Origin: Polaribacter pacificus
GTDB lineage: Bacteria > Bacteroidota > Bacteroidia > Flavobacteriales > Flavobacteriaceae
Length of the DNA stretch: 64,000 nt
Direction: 5' to 3'
Assembly (NCBI RefSeq): GCF_038024035.1
Contig: NZ_CP150664.1
Span: 1,550,001 to 1,614,000 of the forward strand
This document shows, in pieces, positions 54,804 through 63,721 of the stretch (position 1 is its first letter; each line of letters begins with the position of its first letter). The translations under genes and the position numbers were made by a program. The notes beneath the pieces are model-generated. The model made no database searches. It was not told the origin of the DNA and saw nothing but the letters and a program-made list of their open reading frames with translations.

Positions 54804-57191
54804 TTAATGACTTCTTCTAAGTTCATCATCGTTACCAAAGTCGCGATTCTTTACCTGTACTTTTTTGTTTCCAAAATCATATGAGAGTGAAAGTCTAAAG
54901 TTTCTAGAACTTTCATTTTGCTTGTATACTTGCTCTACACCATTAACCGTAGACACATAGTTGTTTAGACTCGTGGTATTTAAAACATCATTAAAGAATA
55001 AGGACATTTTTACATTGCTCTTTTTAAAATGATGCTCCAAACCAAATGACAGATCAAACATTTCTCCTAGGCTATACAAGCCGCTGTTGTGCTTTGAACT
55101 ATACCAAGAATTTAGCTGCAACTTTGTGTTTTCGGCGAGTGTAAACGTATTGTTTGACGTTAAATACAAACGCATTCCATTTTTAGGTTGAGAACCAAAA
55201 TCTTTGATAAAACGAGTTTGATATCCTAATAAATTAATGCTGTTCTGACTTTTCCACCAAGAAACTTTAGCGTATGAAAAGCTCTCTGTAATCCCATAAT
55301 TGTATTGGGTAAAATAATTCTCTCTAGTTATAATTTGGGTTTGATTTGCAATATCTGAAGTAAAAACTGTACCAAAACCATTGCTAATATAGTTTACAAA
55401 AACACTGGTGTGAAACTTGTTTTTATACACATGTGAAAACTCAAAATTATCACTAAAGGTAGGCTGTAAAAAAGGGTTTCCTACACTATAACTCTTGTCG
55501 TTGATATAATATCGAAACGGGTTTAAATGTGTAAAGTTAGGCCTGTTTATTCTTCTCCCATAAGTAAATCCAAAGTTGTGATAATCATTTTTTGTGTATG
55601 AAAAATAGAGCGTTGGAAATAGCTTTGTATACTCATTGGCGTTGGTCTGATTTACCTGAGTACTCAGCCCTTCAGTTTTTGAATTTTCTAAACGCAGACC
55701 AAATTGCATTTGCAACTTATTAGTTAATTGGGTATTCCCAGAAACATAGGCTGCTAAATTATCTTCGTGATAGGTAAATTTATTAGATCGACTTGCATCT
55801 AAAACTGCTGTCCCTGAGATGGTATTATAATAAAAAACATCACTCAAAGACTTGGTAAAGCTAGCTTTAGCACCAAAAGAAACATGAATCTTTTTTAAGG
55901 GTAGATCAACATCTAGCTTCGTACTAAAGTTTTCTATTTTTTGGTTAGCATTGTTTATCGCTGCAGAGTTAAGGCCTTCAAAATTGCCATTTGCAAAATA
56001 ACTTTCAGTAACAAAGTCTCTATCTCTTTTAGAATTTAATGTAAAATAATCAGCATCCAAAGAAATGCGCTTCCCTAAAGAATCCAATTGAGTAATGAGG
56101 TGAAAATTTAGCGTGTGGTTTTTTGTATTGACATTGTTCACTCCGGTATTGATCAACTTTTTTTCCAAGTTATTATTTGCATCAAAAATTGAAGAAATAG
56201 TGGTTCCTAGATCTTTTGGCGTATTGCTGGTTGTTAAATATTGCAGTCCAAAAGTAGTTTTAGCTGACAGCGCATAATCAACTAAAAAACGTCCAGAAAA
56301 TTGATCCTTACCCATTTTAGATCGTACATCAATATCCCAAAAATTGTTGGGGTAGTGTATTTGCAAACCTTCATTATTTTCAAAAGAACCCTTGCTTGCG
56401 TTTAGATTTGCAGAAAATGAAATTCTGTTTTTATTGTAAAAGAAATTGTTTGTGAGCGTGGTAAAATTATAGCTGTTTTGGTTGTAGGTTAAAGTACTCG
56501 AATTTCTCCAAGAATTCTGTACCCCTTTCTTTAAAACAATATTAATTAAACCTCCATTACCAGCAGCTTCGTATTTGGCAGGCGGATTTGTAATGACTTC
56601 TATCTTTTCAATATCATTCGCATTCAACCCACTTAAAAAACTTACCAATTCATCGCCTTGTAGAGGAGAAATTCTATCATTGATCAATACTCTAGAAGCA
56701 CCTTTCCCAAGAATTTGTATGGTTCCGTTTTGGAGCTGAACACCTGGAGTGATTTTTAAAATATCAACACCGTTTCCACCTGTTGCTGCAATACTTTGTG
56801 ACACATTAAACACCAGACGGTCAATTTTTCTTTCTAGGATTCTTTTGGTAAATTGAATGACAACCTCATCTAAAAGCGCTTCGCTTTCTGAAATTAAAAT
56901 CGTTCCTAAATGAATGTCTTTTGTAAGGTTAACTTCTCTTGTTACATTTTTATAGCCAATAAAACTGACGGTTAATTTATAAGTACCTGCCTTTACTTTT
57001 AAACTAAAAAAACCAGTATCATCTGTTGTGGTTCCAGTGATTATTTTTTGGTTGGCATCCGTTATTACTACATTGGCATACGGAATTGCTTCTGTTTTGT
57101 CCGCTACTTTTCCAGTAATGGTTTGTGCTATAATTAGCGCTGGAAAGAAAAATAAGAAGATTGTGATAAGCTGTTTCATTTTTGATGTCAT
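54804..57191 (-). CDS. Outer-membrane beta-barrel protein with carboxypeptidase-regulatory N-terminal domain
   Basis: This is a 795-residue outer-membrane protein. A signal peptide (ending LIIAQ) is followed by a CarboxypepD_reg-like domain (ITGKVADKTEAIPYANVV, about 20-110), a TonB-plug-like region (GNGVDILKITPGVQL, GKGASRVLINDR) and a long beta-barrel with alternating aromatic strands. This is the layout of the outer-membrane beta-barrel family related to TonB receptors without a SusD partner. The start at 57191 (MTSKMKQLI) keeps a clean signal; Met at 57179 is possible. It lies directly downstream of an AraC regulator, with operator-like repeats between. The ligand is unknown. Confidence 0.88.
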   Translation of the reverse strand: MTSKMKQLITIFLFFFPALIIAQTITGKVADKTEAIPYANVVITDANQKIITGTTTDDTGFFSLKVKAGTYKLTVSFIGYKNVTREVNLTKDIHLGTILISESEALLDEVVIQFTKRILERKIDRLVFNVSQSIAATGGNGVDILKITPGVQLQNGTIQILGKGASRVLINDRISPLQGDELVSFLSGLNANDIEKIEVITNPPAKYEAAGNGGLINIVLKKGVQNSWRNSSTLTYNQNSYNFTTLTNNFFYNKNRISFSANLNASKGSFENNEGLQIHYPNNFWDIDVRSKMGKDQFSGRFLVDYALSAKTTFGLQYLTTSNTPKDLGTTISSIFDANNNLEKKLINTGVNNVNTKNHTLNFHLITQLDSLGKRISLDADYFTLNSKRDRDFVTESYFANGNFEGLNSAAINNANQKIENFSTKLDVDLPLKKIHVSFGAKASFTKSLSDVFYYNTISGTAVLDASRSNKFTYHEDNLAAYVSGNTQLTNKLQMQFGLRLENSKTEGLSTQVNQTNANEYTKLFPTLYFSYTKNDYHNFGFTYGRRINRPNFTHLNPFRYYINDKSYSVGNPFLQPTFSDNFEFSHVYKNKFHTSVFVNYISNGFGTVFTSDIANQTQIITRENYFTQYNYGITESFSYAKVSWWKSQNSINLLGYQTRFIKDFGSQPKNGMRLYLTSNNTFTLAENTKLQLNSWYSSKHNSGLYSLGEMFDLSFGLEHHFKKSNVKMSLFFNDVLNTTSLNNYVSTVNGVEQVYKQNESSRNFRLSLSYDFGNKKVQVKNRDFGNDDELRRSH

Positions 57192-57256
57192 TTTGTTGTT
57201 ATTAATTTTGATGAGACAAAAATGAGCTTCTTTACAAAGACAGACGACCGAAAACG

Positions 57257-57320
57257 CAAAGTCGAACTCTTTTAGCAACTAAAAATGAGTTCGACTTTGT
57301 ATACCCTAAGTTCGACTTTA
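57257..57320. promoter_or_regulatory. Triplicated operator-like sites AGTTCGACTTT
   Basis: Three copies are present: inverted CAAAGTCGAACTC (57257-57269), direct GAGTTCGACTTTG (57287-57299) and direct AAGTTCGACTTTA (57308-57320). The first two are perfect 13-bp inverted arms with a 17-base spacer; the second and third have cores exactly 21 bp apart, two helical turns. They lie upstream of the outer-membrane gene, right after the AraC gene. Confidence 0.7.
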
Positions 57321-57336
57321 CGCTAACCACCTGTTT

Positions 57337-58458
57337 TTAAGTAGTTTTACGGTACTGTGTTGGAGTTGTGCCTGTGTGCTTTTTAAAAGCAGTATTAAAA
57401 GAAGATTTAGAGTTAAAACCAACTTCGTACAAAATTTCCAAGACTGTAAATTCTGATTTTGAAAGATCCTTAAGAATTTCTTTGGCTTTGTTTATTCGGT
57501 ATTCATTTACAAAATCAAAAAAATGTTGATTGAGGTTTTGATTGATGAGCACCGATAATTCTCTCGGCGGTATGTTCATTTGTTCTGCTAAATTTCTAAT
57601 GCTTAGAGAAGGGTTTAAAAAAGGCTCTTCATCTTTCATATAGTTTTTAAGCAATGCTATTTGTTGATTGATTTTCTCATTAACAGCAGTGTCTTTTGTA
57701 ATTTCTTTGGATGCCTGTAAGTTGACATCTATCCCCCGAAATAATTTTGGAGAGTTTAGCGCTTTAAATACTAACCAGAAAATAAAGAAAACTCCAAATA
57801 GTAGGGTTAGGATTCTAAGAGCATCAATTGTTTCATTAGCGTAAATTCCTCGAGAAGTATTTTTAACAATGGTTAAACATTGGCCAATGGTGATTAGAAT
57901 TAGCAACTGCTTAAGCCAGATATAATTTTTAAATGCATTCTTATCAGTATAATTTTCTAAAAGTAATTTTCTGTATCGAAGTACATAATAAACTGTAGCA
58001 AGAAAATAGGCTAGCGAAACAACATGTCCAAAAACAGTTAGAAATTGGCCTTCAACAGTTTGATCATACTGAGTAAAAAACTCCATTTTAGCAGTCGTAT
58101 CTCCTAAAAAAAAGCGGGGTATTAAAACAACAATATTAATAACCCATGGCAAAACAAATATCAAATGAATCCTTTTTAACTTAAAGTTTGAGTAGATTAC
58201 AGATAAAATGTACAAAAAAAGTAAAGGATCTTTAAAGTTTGAGATTTTAATCCGAAGCATTTCTAACGCTAAGGGTAGCTGAATATACTGCATATAAAAA
58301 AACGCACTGATATCAATAGCTGTGACTACTAAAAAAGCAGCCAATAAGGCGTTGCTCAGCTTTTTTTCTGTCTTAACGGTTAGGAGAAAAACAGAAAAAA
58401 ACAAAAACAATAAAACGATAATGATCGCTAGAACACTAATAATTGATGAGTTCTCCAT
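57337..58458 (-). CDS. AraC-family regulator with N-terminal membrane domain
   Basis: This is a 373-residue protein. The first 235 residues hold six to seven hydrophobic helices, a membrane sensor module, followed by a linker and a C-terminal AraC-type DNA-binding domain (about 270-373) with two helix-turn-helix units: SIRNLAEQMNIPPRELSVLIN and VLEILYEVGFNSKSSFNTAFKKHTG. Such proteins pass an envelope or lipid-phase signal to DNA. The likely target is the outer-membrane gene next to it, given the repeats between them (inference). The start at 58458 (MENSSIISVL) is the likelier of two Met codons. Confidence 0.9.
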   Translation of the reverse strand: MENSSIISVLAIIIVLLFLFFSVFLLTVKTEKKLSNALLAAFLVVTAIDISAFFYMQYIQLPLALEMLRIKISNFKDPLLFLYILSVIYSNFKLKRIHLIFVLPWVINIVVLIPRFFLGDTTAKMEFFTQYDQTVEGQFLTVFGHVVSLAYFLATVYYVLRYRKLLLENYTDKNAFKNYIWLKQLLILITIGQCLTIVKNTSRGIYANETIDALRILTLLFGVFFIFWLVFKALNSPKLFRGIDVNLQASKEITKDTAVNEKINQQIALLKNYMKDEEPFLNPSLSIRNLAEQMNIPPRELSVLINQNLNQHFFDFVNEYRINKAKEILKDLSKSEFTVLEILYEVGFNSKSSFNTAFKKHTGTTPTQYRKTT

Positions 58459-58486
58459 AAAGGTCAAAGATATGTAAAATTTAAAA

Positions 58487-59272
58487 TCATCTTTTTTTCA
58501 AAAATGCTTTTAACGCCTTTATAACTTCGGCCTTGTTTTCTATATGACTCATATGCCCTTGGTCTAGTAAAACTACTTCTGATTGTGTATGTGCTGCTTC
58601 TTTTTGCAATTCTTGAACATTTAATACTGTATCCTTTTTTCCGATGATATACAGTTTTTGAAAATCTTGATTTTTTAAAAATTCTTGAGCATCAGGTCGT
58701 ATGCACATTCCTTCTTGCGCAGCAATATAACCTTGAAGTGAAGTTTTAAAAGCCTCTGCTAAGGCAAAATCTAGTTCCTTTTTATAATTTATTCTACTTG
58801 TCTCACTAAAAAGATTGGTAAAAGAGAGTTGAACTAAGGTCTTAAAATTTTGTTGAGCCATTTTATTAGCTCGCGTTCTCAACTGTATTCTCTCCAAACT
58901 ATCTGCACTTGCGGTAGAGTTCATTAAGCACAGACCTTTTACTTTTTCGGGTGATTTTTTGGCTAAGGCCAAAGCAACGTATCCTCCCATCGAGTGACCT
59001 ACAATAAAAAATCGTCTCAGTTTTAAGTGCTGTAAGACCGCTTGGACTGCATCAGCCATCATCTCCATAGTATGAACATAACCCAAACACTCTGATTTTC
59101 CATGCCCTAGTAAATCTATAGTTACTACACGATACTTAGTAGAGAGAGCTGTTACTAAGGAATTCCACATGCTTGCATTCTCTAAAAAGCCATGCAAAAA
59201 AACAACAGTAGTCCCTTTGCCTTCTGACGAATAATAAACTTGTGTGTTTTTATGAACGATAAAATTCTCCAT
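58487..59272 (-). CDS. Alpha/beta-fold hydrolase
   Basis: This is a 261-residue cytosolic hydrolase. The oxyanion motif is FLHGFLENASMW, the nucleophile elbow GHSMGGYVALALA (Ser near residue 94), the acid Asp probably in IGKKDTVL, and the catalytic His in QGHMSHIE. It resembles small esterase/MenH-like enzymes, but the substrate cannot be inferred. A -7 box ends 4 bases before the ATG, so the mRNA may be leaderless. Confidence 0.88.
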   Translation of the reverse strand: MENFIVHKNTQVYYSSEGKGTTVVFLHGFLENASMWNSLVTALSTKYRVVTIDLLGHGKSECLGYVHTMEMMADAVQAVLQHLKLRRFFIVGHSMGGYVALALAKKSPEKVKGLCLMNSTASADSLERIQLRTRANKMAQQNFKTLVQLSFTNLFSETSRINYKKELDFALAEAFKTSLQGYIAAQEGMCIRPDAQEFLKNQDFQKLYIIGKKDTVLNVQELQKEAAHTQSEVVLLDQGHMSHIENKAEVIKALKAFLKKR

Positions 59273-59276
59273 CTCA

Positions 59277-59284
59277 CAAAAATA
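59277..59284 (-). promoter_or_regulatory. -7 box TATTTTTG of the hydrolase gene
   Basis: It is an exact TAnnTTTG match on the minus strand that ends 4 bases before the ATG. It is almost back-to-back with the plus-strand box at 59287, so the two promoters must overlap and may compete. Confidence 0.5.
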
Positions 59285-59286
59285 TG

Positions 59287-59294
59287 TATCTTTA
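59287..59294 (+). promoter_or_regulatory. -7 box TATCTTTA of the membrane protein-brnQ pair
   Basis: It is one base from consensus, 23 bases before the ATG at 59318, and two bases from the divergent -7 box. Confidence 0.45.
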
Positions 59295-59317
59295 AATGGC
59301 TAATCAACTTAATTTAG

Positions 59318-59878
59318 ATGAATATGTTTGTATCGCCTTTTATGAAGGTCACAACCAAAACAGAAAAAAAACTTAGCTTTAGTTTGCTATACATGCTTAT
59401 TATTGGCAGCATCGTTATGGGTTATTTTGATAGCAAGCTCATGAACGAGACTGCAAGCTATGGAATGTTTTCATTTGAATTGGCTGGAGACCTAGAGCAT
59501 TCGAGACAAATTTTAGACTCTTGGTCACCTGGGGCTAAAATTTTTGCGGGTCTGAGTTTGGGTTTTGATTATCTATTTTTATTAATTTACACCTTATTTA
59601 TTGCCTTGTTAATTCATAAAGTCAATGAGCGTCTATGGGCTAATAAGCCTCAGTATCGCCTTGGAGGCCTCTTAATTTGGTCAATGTTTATCACTGCAAT
59701 TTTTGATGGTGTAGAAAATGTAGCATTAATTAAATTACTAATAGGAAACTATACGGAATATTGGCCCTGGGTTGCCTATTATTTTTCTTTTGCAAAATTT
59801 ACACTTATTTGCATTTCTTTAATCTACCTAATTATTAATGGAGCCTATTGGCTATTTAAAAAGTTTTCGAATGGGTAA
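59318..59878 (+). CDS. Hypothetical four-helix membrane protein
   Basis: I do not recognise a named family. The 186-residue protein has four hydrophobic helices (about 22-40, 68-96, 108-130 and 148-180) and a polar loop between the first and second. A conserved-looking acidic segment, AIFDGVENVALI, lies between helices 3 and 4. It overlaps brnQ by 8 bases, so the two are translationally linked; whether it helps that transporter is unknown. Confidence 0.7.
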   Translation: MNMFVSPFMKVTTKTEKKLSFSLLYMLIIGSIVMGYFDSKLMNETASYGMFSFELAGDLEHSRQILDSWSPGAKIFAGLSLGFDYLFLLIYTLFIALLIHKVNERLWANKPQYRLGGLLIWSMFITAIFDGVENVALIKLLIGNYTEYWPWVAYYFSFAKFTLICISLIYLIINGAYWLFKKFSNG

Positions 59879-61145
59879 ACACAAAGAAGCTCTGATCTTG
59901 GGCTTTGCGTTATTTTCAATGTTTTTTGGTGCTGGAAATTTAATTTTACCTCCATATTTGGGAGTAAAAGCAGGAAATACTTGGTTTTGGGTTACACTTG
60001 GTTTTTTTGTCACAGCAGTAGTGATTCCTATCCTTGGAATCTTTGCTCATGCACGTTTGCAAGGGACCATGTATGATTTCGGTAAAAAAGTGTCACCGGT
60101 ATTTAGTTATGTTTATTGTCTAGTTGTTTACTCAATTTCTATTGCATTACCTGCACCCAGAACTGCTTCTGTAACTCATGAAATGGCTATTCAGCCCTTT
60201 TTTGGTACAAGTTCTTTACTAACAAGTTCTATCTATTTTTTTTTAGTTTGCCTTTTTGCAATTAATAGAAGTAAAGTATTGCAATTTTTAGGGAAGTTTT
60301 TAACCCCTTTGATTATTATCATACTCTGTAGTGTTATCTGTATTGGTCTTTTTAGTCCAGCAAATGAAATGGCAGCGACAAGTTTAGCAAGCCCTTTTAT
60401 CGATGGTCTTTTAGAGGGTTACCAAACTTTTGATGCAATTGGAGCAATCGTAGTCGGTGGCGTCTTAGTGATATCAATGAACTTTAAGAGAAACGCCTCA
60501 TTTCAATCTAAAAAAAGCTTGATTAGAAAAGCGGGGTTTATTGCTGGTTTTGGTTTGCTTACAATCTACGCAGGGTTAATATATAACGGTGCTTTGTTTG
60601 GAAGCAGTTTTGAAGCGAGTGCAACACGGACAGAAATTCTATCGGGTTTAAGCTTACAAACACTGGGCTCTATTGGCAATACTTTTTTAAGTGTGTTGGT
60701 TGGTTTGGCTTGTTTTACTACAGCTGTCGGAATCGTAACAGGAACCTCAGATTACATAAAAGGCTTGTTCAATCAATCACAATCAGCCTATGTGATCACA
60801 GCAGTAGTTTCTTCTATATTAGGAGTGGTGATTGGTCAGTTTGATGTGCATTATATTATTGACGTTGCACTGCCAGCTCTTATGTTTATCTACCCGATTA
60901 CAATTGTGCTTATTTTGCTAAATGTATTACCCGAGAAACTAGCCTCACCTATGGTTTTTAAAATCGTTGTAGGAGTTACGTTTTTATGTAGTATTCCAGA
61001 CTTTTTAAAGTTTATAATCCCGACTGAACAACTTACTGGAGTACAAAAATTATTGCCTTTTTCTGAGCAGAGTCTAGGCTGGGTTTTGCCTGCGGCAATC
61101 GCTTTTATTTTGGTAAATAGTATTTTAAAATTTAGAAAAGCTTAA
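59871..61145 (+). CDS. brnQ: Branched-chain amino acid:cation symporter
   Basis: This is a 424-residue inner-membrane transporter of the LIVCS/BrnQ family with about twelve helices. The N-terminal signature ALFSMFFGAGNLILPPYLG is diagnostic, as is the TAVGIVTGTSDYIK region in the second half. It imports leucine, isoleucine and valine with sodium or protons. The start at 59871 (MGKHKEAL) is the family-like one. No attenuator is visible upstream, unlike at the ilv operon. It converges on the PepSY gene with a 4-base overlap. Confidence 0.93.
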   Translation: MGKHKEALILGFALFSMFFGAGNLILPPYLGVKAGNTWFWVTLGFFVTAVVIPILGIFAHARLQGTMYDFGKKVSPVFSYVYCLVVYSISIALPAPRTASVTHEMAIQPFFGTSSLLTSSIYFFLVCLFAINRSKVLQFLGKFLTPLIIIILCSVICIGLFSPANEMAATSLASPFIDGLLEGYQTFDAIGAIVVGGVLVISMNFKRNASFQSKKSLIRKAGFIAGFGLLTIYAGLIYNGALFGSSFEASATRTEILSGLSLQTLGSIGNTFLSVLVGLACFTTAVGIVTGTSDYIKGLFNQSQSAYVITAVVSSILGVVIGQFDVHYIIDVALPALMFIYPITIVLILLNVLPEKLASPMVFKIVVGVTFLCSIPDFLKFIIPTEQLTGVQKLLPFSEQSLGWVLPAAIAFILVNSILKFRKA

Positions 61146-61702
61146 GATCTCTGAGCTCTCATTCGTTTAGGACCATACCACAACCAAAATCCGGTTACGG
61201 TAAAAATAAACAGCGCTAGACTCATAACTGTTGTGTAAATTAACTTAACAGGAGTTCCATTTAAATTGAAGTATATGTCTATGATAGAACCATCATGAAT
61301 GTTCTCTATGACATCAGAATGACGTTTTTGAAAATTTAGAATTTTTCCTGTGGCACAATCTATTTGAGCTTCATAGCGATTGGTGAAAATAAACTTTGCG
61401 ATACCTTTCTCTTTTCTAACATCAATACGATCTACTATATAAGAGGTTTGATCAGCAGTATTTTTAACAACATAATCGGTTACTTTTTGATGTAAAAAAT
61501 CAATGGATTTCCAGTCTTTTAAACTAGAACTAGTTCCTTGATACGTATTTGGCAATAAAAGCTCTTTACTGTCTTTTTTCCAACCCAACAACAGGCCTGT
61601 GATAGAAATCACAAAGAAAAAAACAAACAAAGAAATGCCAGAATACCGGTGGATTTTCCTAAAGTCTCTTAGAATTTTGGCTTGTTTCTTTCTCTTTGTC
61701 AT
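61142..61702 (-). CDS. PepSY-associated transmembrane protein
   Basis: This is a 186-residue protein with an N-terminal helix (RKIHRYSGISLFVFFFVISITGLLLGWKK), a periplasmic PepSY-like domain (about 50-145) and a C-terminal helix ending WLWYGPKRMR. The HRYSG motif is typical of PepSY-TM proteins, which are often tied to iron or siderophore reduction. It is shorter than the four-helix versions and resembles a half-size form. Context (brnQ, pepP) gives no further hint. Confidence 0.85.
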   Translation of the reverse strand: MTKRKKQAKILRDFRKIHRYSGISLFVFFFVISITGLLLGWKKDSKELLLPNTYQGTSSSLKDWKSIDFLHQKVTDYVVKNTADQTSYIVDRIDVRKEKGIAKFIFTNRYEAQIDCATGKILNFQKRHSDVIENIHDGSIIDIYFNLNGTPVKLIYTTVMSLALFIFTVTGFWLWYGPKRMRAQRS

Positions 61703-61747
61703 AAATGCAGCTCAGTTGTAGATTCGCGAAAGTATACATTTGAGCAT

Positions 61748-61774
61748 AAAAAAAGCGGGTCAGGACCCGCTTTT
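61748..61774 (-). terminator. Intrinsic terminator of pepP
   Basis: On the minus strand AAAAGCGGGTC pairs with GACCCGCTTTT (11 bp) around a two-base loop, followed by seven T. It begins 21 bases after the pepP stop. Confidence 0.92.
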
Positions 61775-61795
61775 AACTTTATATTAAGAAATTTT

Positions 61796-63088
61796 TTAAG
61801 AATTCATAAGTGCTTCTATCTCATCTGCCTCAATTGGAATATTTCGCATTAAATTAAAAGGCTCTCCTGTTTCTTGAATCACAACATCATCTTCTAGTCG
61901 AATTCCAAAACCTTCGGCTGGGATATAAATCCCTGGCTCTACAGTAAACACCATATTGGCTTTCATAGGCTCTAATAAAAGACCGTAATCATGTGTATCT
62001 AAACCCATATGATGACTGGTTCCATGCATAAAGTACTTTTTATAAGCTGGCCAATCTTTGTCTTCATTTTGGATGTCTGCCTTATCTAAAAGACCTAGAC
62101 CTAGAAGTTCAGAAGTCATTATTTTACCAACCTCACCATGATAAGAATTCCAATCGGCACCAGGAACCAAAAGCTTAGTCGCTTCGTTTTTAACACGGTT
62201 AACGGCATTGTATACTTCTTTCTGACGAGCTGTGAATTTTCCTGATACAGGAATGGTTCTAGACATATCACTAGAGTAGTTTGCATATTCTGCTCCAACA
62301 TCTAACAAGATTAAATCACCCGCTTTACACTGCTGATTGTTTTCTATATAATGCAATACATTGGCGTTATTACCACTTGCTATAATAGGTGTGTAGGCAA
62401 ATTTTCTTGATCGATTTCTTACAAACTCATGGATAAACTCTGCCTCAATTTCATATTCCCAAACACCAGGCTTTACAAAATCTAAAATTCTGCGAAAACC
62501 TTTCTCTGTTATATCACAGGCTTGTTGAATCAGGTCTAATTCTATTGGATCTTTTACTGAGCGTAAACGCTGTAAAATCGGATTGCTTTTTGCTACTGAA
62601 TGAGCTGGGTATTTTGCCAATAACCATTTGTTAAAGCGATCTTCTCTGGTTTCTGTTTCTACATTCGCTCTGTAATGCTCGTTGGTATTAATATATACAG
62701 TGTCTGAAAGCGACATTAACTCAAAAAGCACCTTTTCCATTTCTTGTTTCCAAAATACCGTTTTAACTCCGGTCGTTTGAATCGCTGCTTCTTTTGTTAA
62801 TTTTTCTCCTTCCCAAACAGCAATGTGCTCATTGGTTTCGGTTAAAAAAAGAATTTCTCTGTATTGTGGTTTAGGACAGTCTGGAAATAAAACCAACACA
62901 CTTTCTTCTTGATCAACCCCACTTAAATAAAAGAGGTCTCTGTTTTGCTCAAAAGGCATGGTACTGTCTGCACTAATAGGGTAAATATCGTTTGAATTGA
63001 ATACAGCCAAGCTGTTTGGCCTCATCTTTTCAGCAAAGTTTTTACGATTTTTTACGAATAAACTGCTTTGTATTGGATGGTACTTCAT
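61796..63088 (-). CDS. pepP: Xaa-Pro aminopeptidase (M24B)
   Basis: This is a 430-residue metallopeptidase that removes N-terminal residues before proline. The N-terminal AMP_N domain (about 1-140) is followed by the pita-bread fold. The dimetal ligands are visible: Asp in LLDVGAEYANYSSD and its second Asp, His in MHGTSHHMGLDTHD, Glu in FTVEPGIY and Glu in IRLEDD. It is monocistronic, with a perfect -7 box upstream and a strong terminator. Confidence 0.95.
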   Translation of the reverse strand: MKYHPIQSSLFVKNRKNFAEKMRPNSLAVFNSNDIYPISADSTMPFEQNRDLFYLSGVDQEESVLVLFPDCPKPQYREILFLTETNEHIAVWEGEKLTKEAAIQTTGVKTVFWKQEMEKVLFELMSLSDTVYINTNEHYRANVETETREDRFNKWLLAKYPAHSVAKSNPILQRLRSVKDPIELDLIQQACDITEKGFRRILDFVKPGVWEYEIEAEFIHEFVRNRSRKFAYTPIIASGNNANVLHYIENNQQCKAGDLILLDVGAEYANYSSDMSRTIPVSGKFTARQKEVYNAVNRVKNEATKLLVPGADWNSYHGEVGKIMTSELLGLGLLDKADIQNEDKDWPAYKKYFMHGTSHHMGLDTHDYGLLLEPMKANMVFTVEPGIYIPAEGFGIRLEDDVVIQETGEPFNLMRNIPIEADEIEALMNS

Positions 63089-63109
63089 GGATGTAAATTT
63101 TTATACAAA

Positions 63110-63117
63110 CAAAGGTA
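63110..63117 (-). promoter_or_regulatory. -7 box TACCTTTG of pepP
   Basis: It is an exact TAnnTTTG match on the minus strand, 21 bases before the pepP ATG; a CTG stands at the -33 place after 19 bases. Confidence 0.55.
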
Positions 63118-63336
63118 CTAATTATAGCTGAAGATACAGATAGCTGCTAATTTTCTTTTATTCTAGTCTAAAAAGAGCATTAAAAAAGTCTTTTTTTGCA
63201 CTATTTAGGCTGTTTTTAAGAAAAAAATAAAAATATTTAAGGCTCTCAAAGGCACGTAAACATTGATTTTCAGAGATTTATATTTTTTAATCGATAAAAA
63301 AAAGGAAGACTTATGTAATACCTATCATATATAACA

Positions 63337-63344
63337 CTATCTTT
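63337..63344 (+). promoter_or_regulatory. -7 box TATCTTTG of the cold-shock gene
   Basis: It is an exact TAnnTTTG match, 32 bases before the ATG. The predicted leader is short, unlike the long cold-sensing leader of E. coli cspA. Confidence 0.6.
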
Positions 63345-63376
63345 GTGCCTAATATTATTTATAATTTTTTATTACA

Positions 63377-63568
63377 ATGAGTAAAGGTACAGTAAAATTT
63401 TTCAATGAGTCTAAAGGATTTGGATTCATAACTGAAGAAGACACAAACAAAGAACATTTCGTACACATTTCTGGATTAATCGATGAGATTAGAGAAGGTG
63501 ATGATGTAGAATTTGACTTACAAGAAGGTAGAAAAGGAATGAACGCAGTTAACGTAAAAGTTATCTAA
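63377..63568 (+). CDS. Cold-shock domain protein (CspA family)
   Basis: This is a 63-residue single OB-fold RNA/DNA chaperone. RNP1 is KGFGFI (in NESKGFGFITEED) and RNP2 is HFVHIS. It starts MSKGTVKFFNESKGFG, like other members. It is expected to melt RNA structure and may act as an antiterminator, which could matter for attenuators elsewhere in the window (speculative). It has its own promoter and terminator. Confidence 0.95.
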   Translation: MSKGTVKFFNESKGFGFITEEDTNKEHFVHISGLIDEIREGDDVEFDLQEGRKGMNAVNVKVI

Positions 63569-63590
63569 GATATACACTTTTTTTTATTAC

Positions 63591-63627
63591 AAAACACCCG
63601 TCATTAATTGACGGGTGTTTTCTTTTT
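63591..63627 (+). terminator. Intrinsic terminator of the cold-shock gene
   Basis: AAAACACCCGTCA and TGACGGGTGTTTT form a perfect 13-bp stem around TTAAT, followed by TCTTTTT. Confidence 0.93.
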
Positions 63628-63669
63628 AGGGCTATCCCATTAATTTAATGTTAACTTTTAAAAATTATT

Positions 63670-63699
63670 TTGAGTGCGCCTATATTAATCGTAATATTG
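63670..63699 (+). promoter_or_regulatory. arsR promoter, TTG-N19-TAATATTG
   Basis: TTG (63670-63672) is followed after 19 bases by TAATATTG (63692-63699), one mismatch from consensus, ending 22 bases before the ATG. The spacing equals that of the arg and ilv promoters. Confidence 0.6.
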
Positions 63700-63721
63700 C
63701 AATAAATTAATAAATAAAAAA

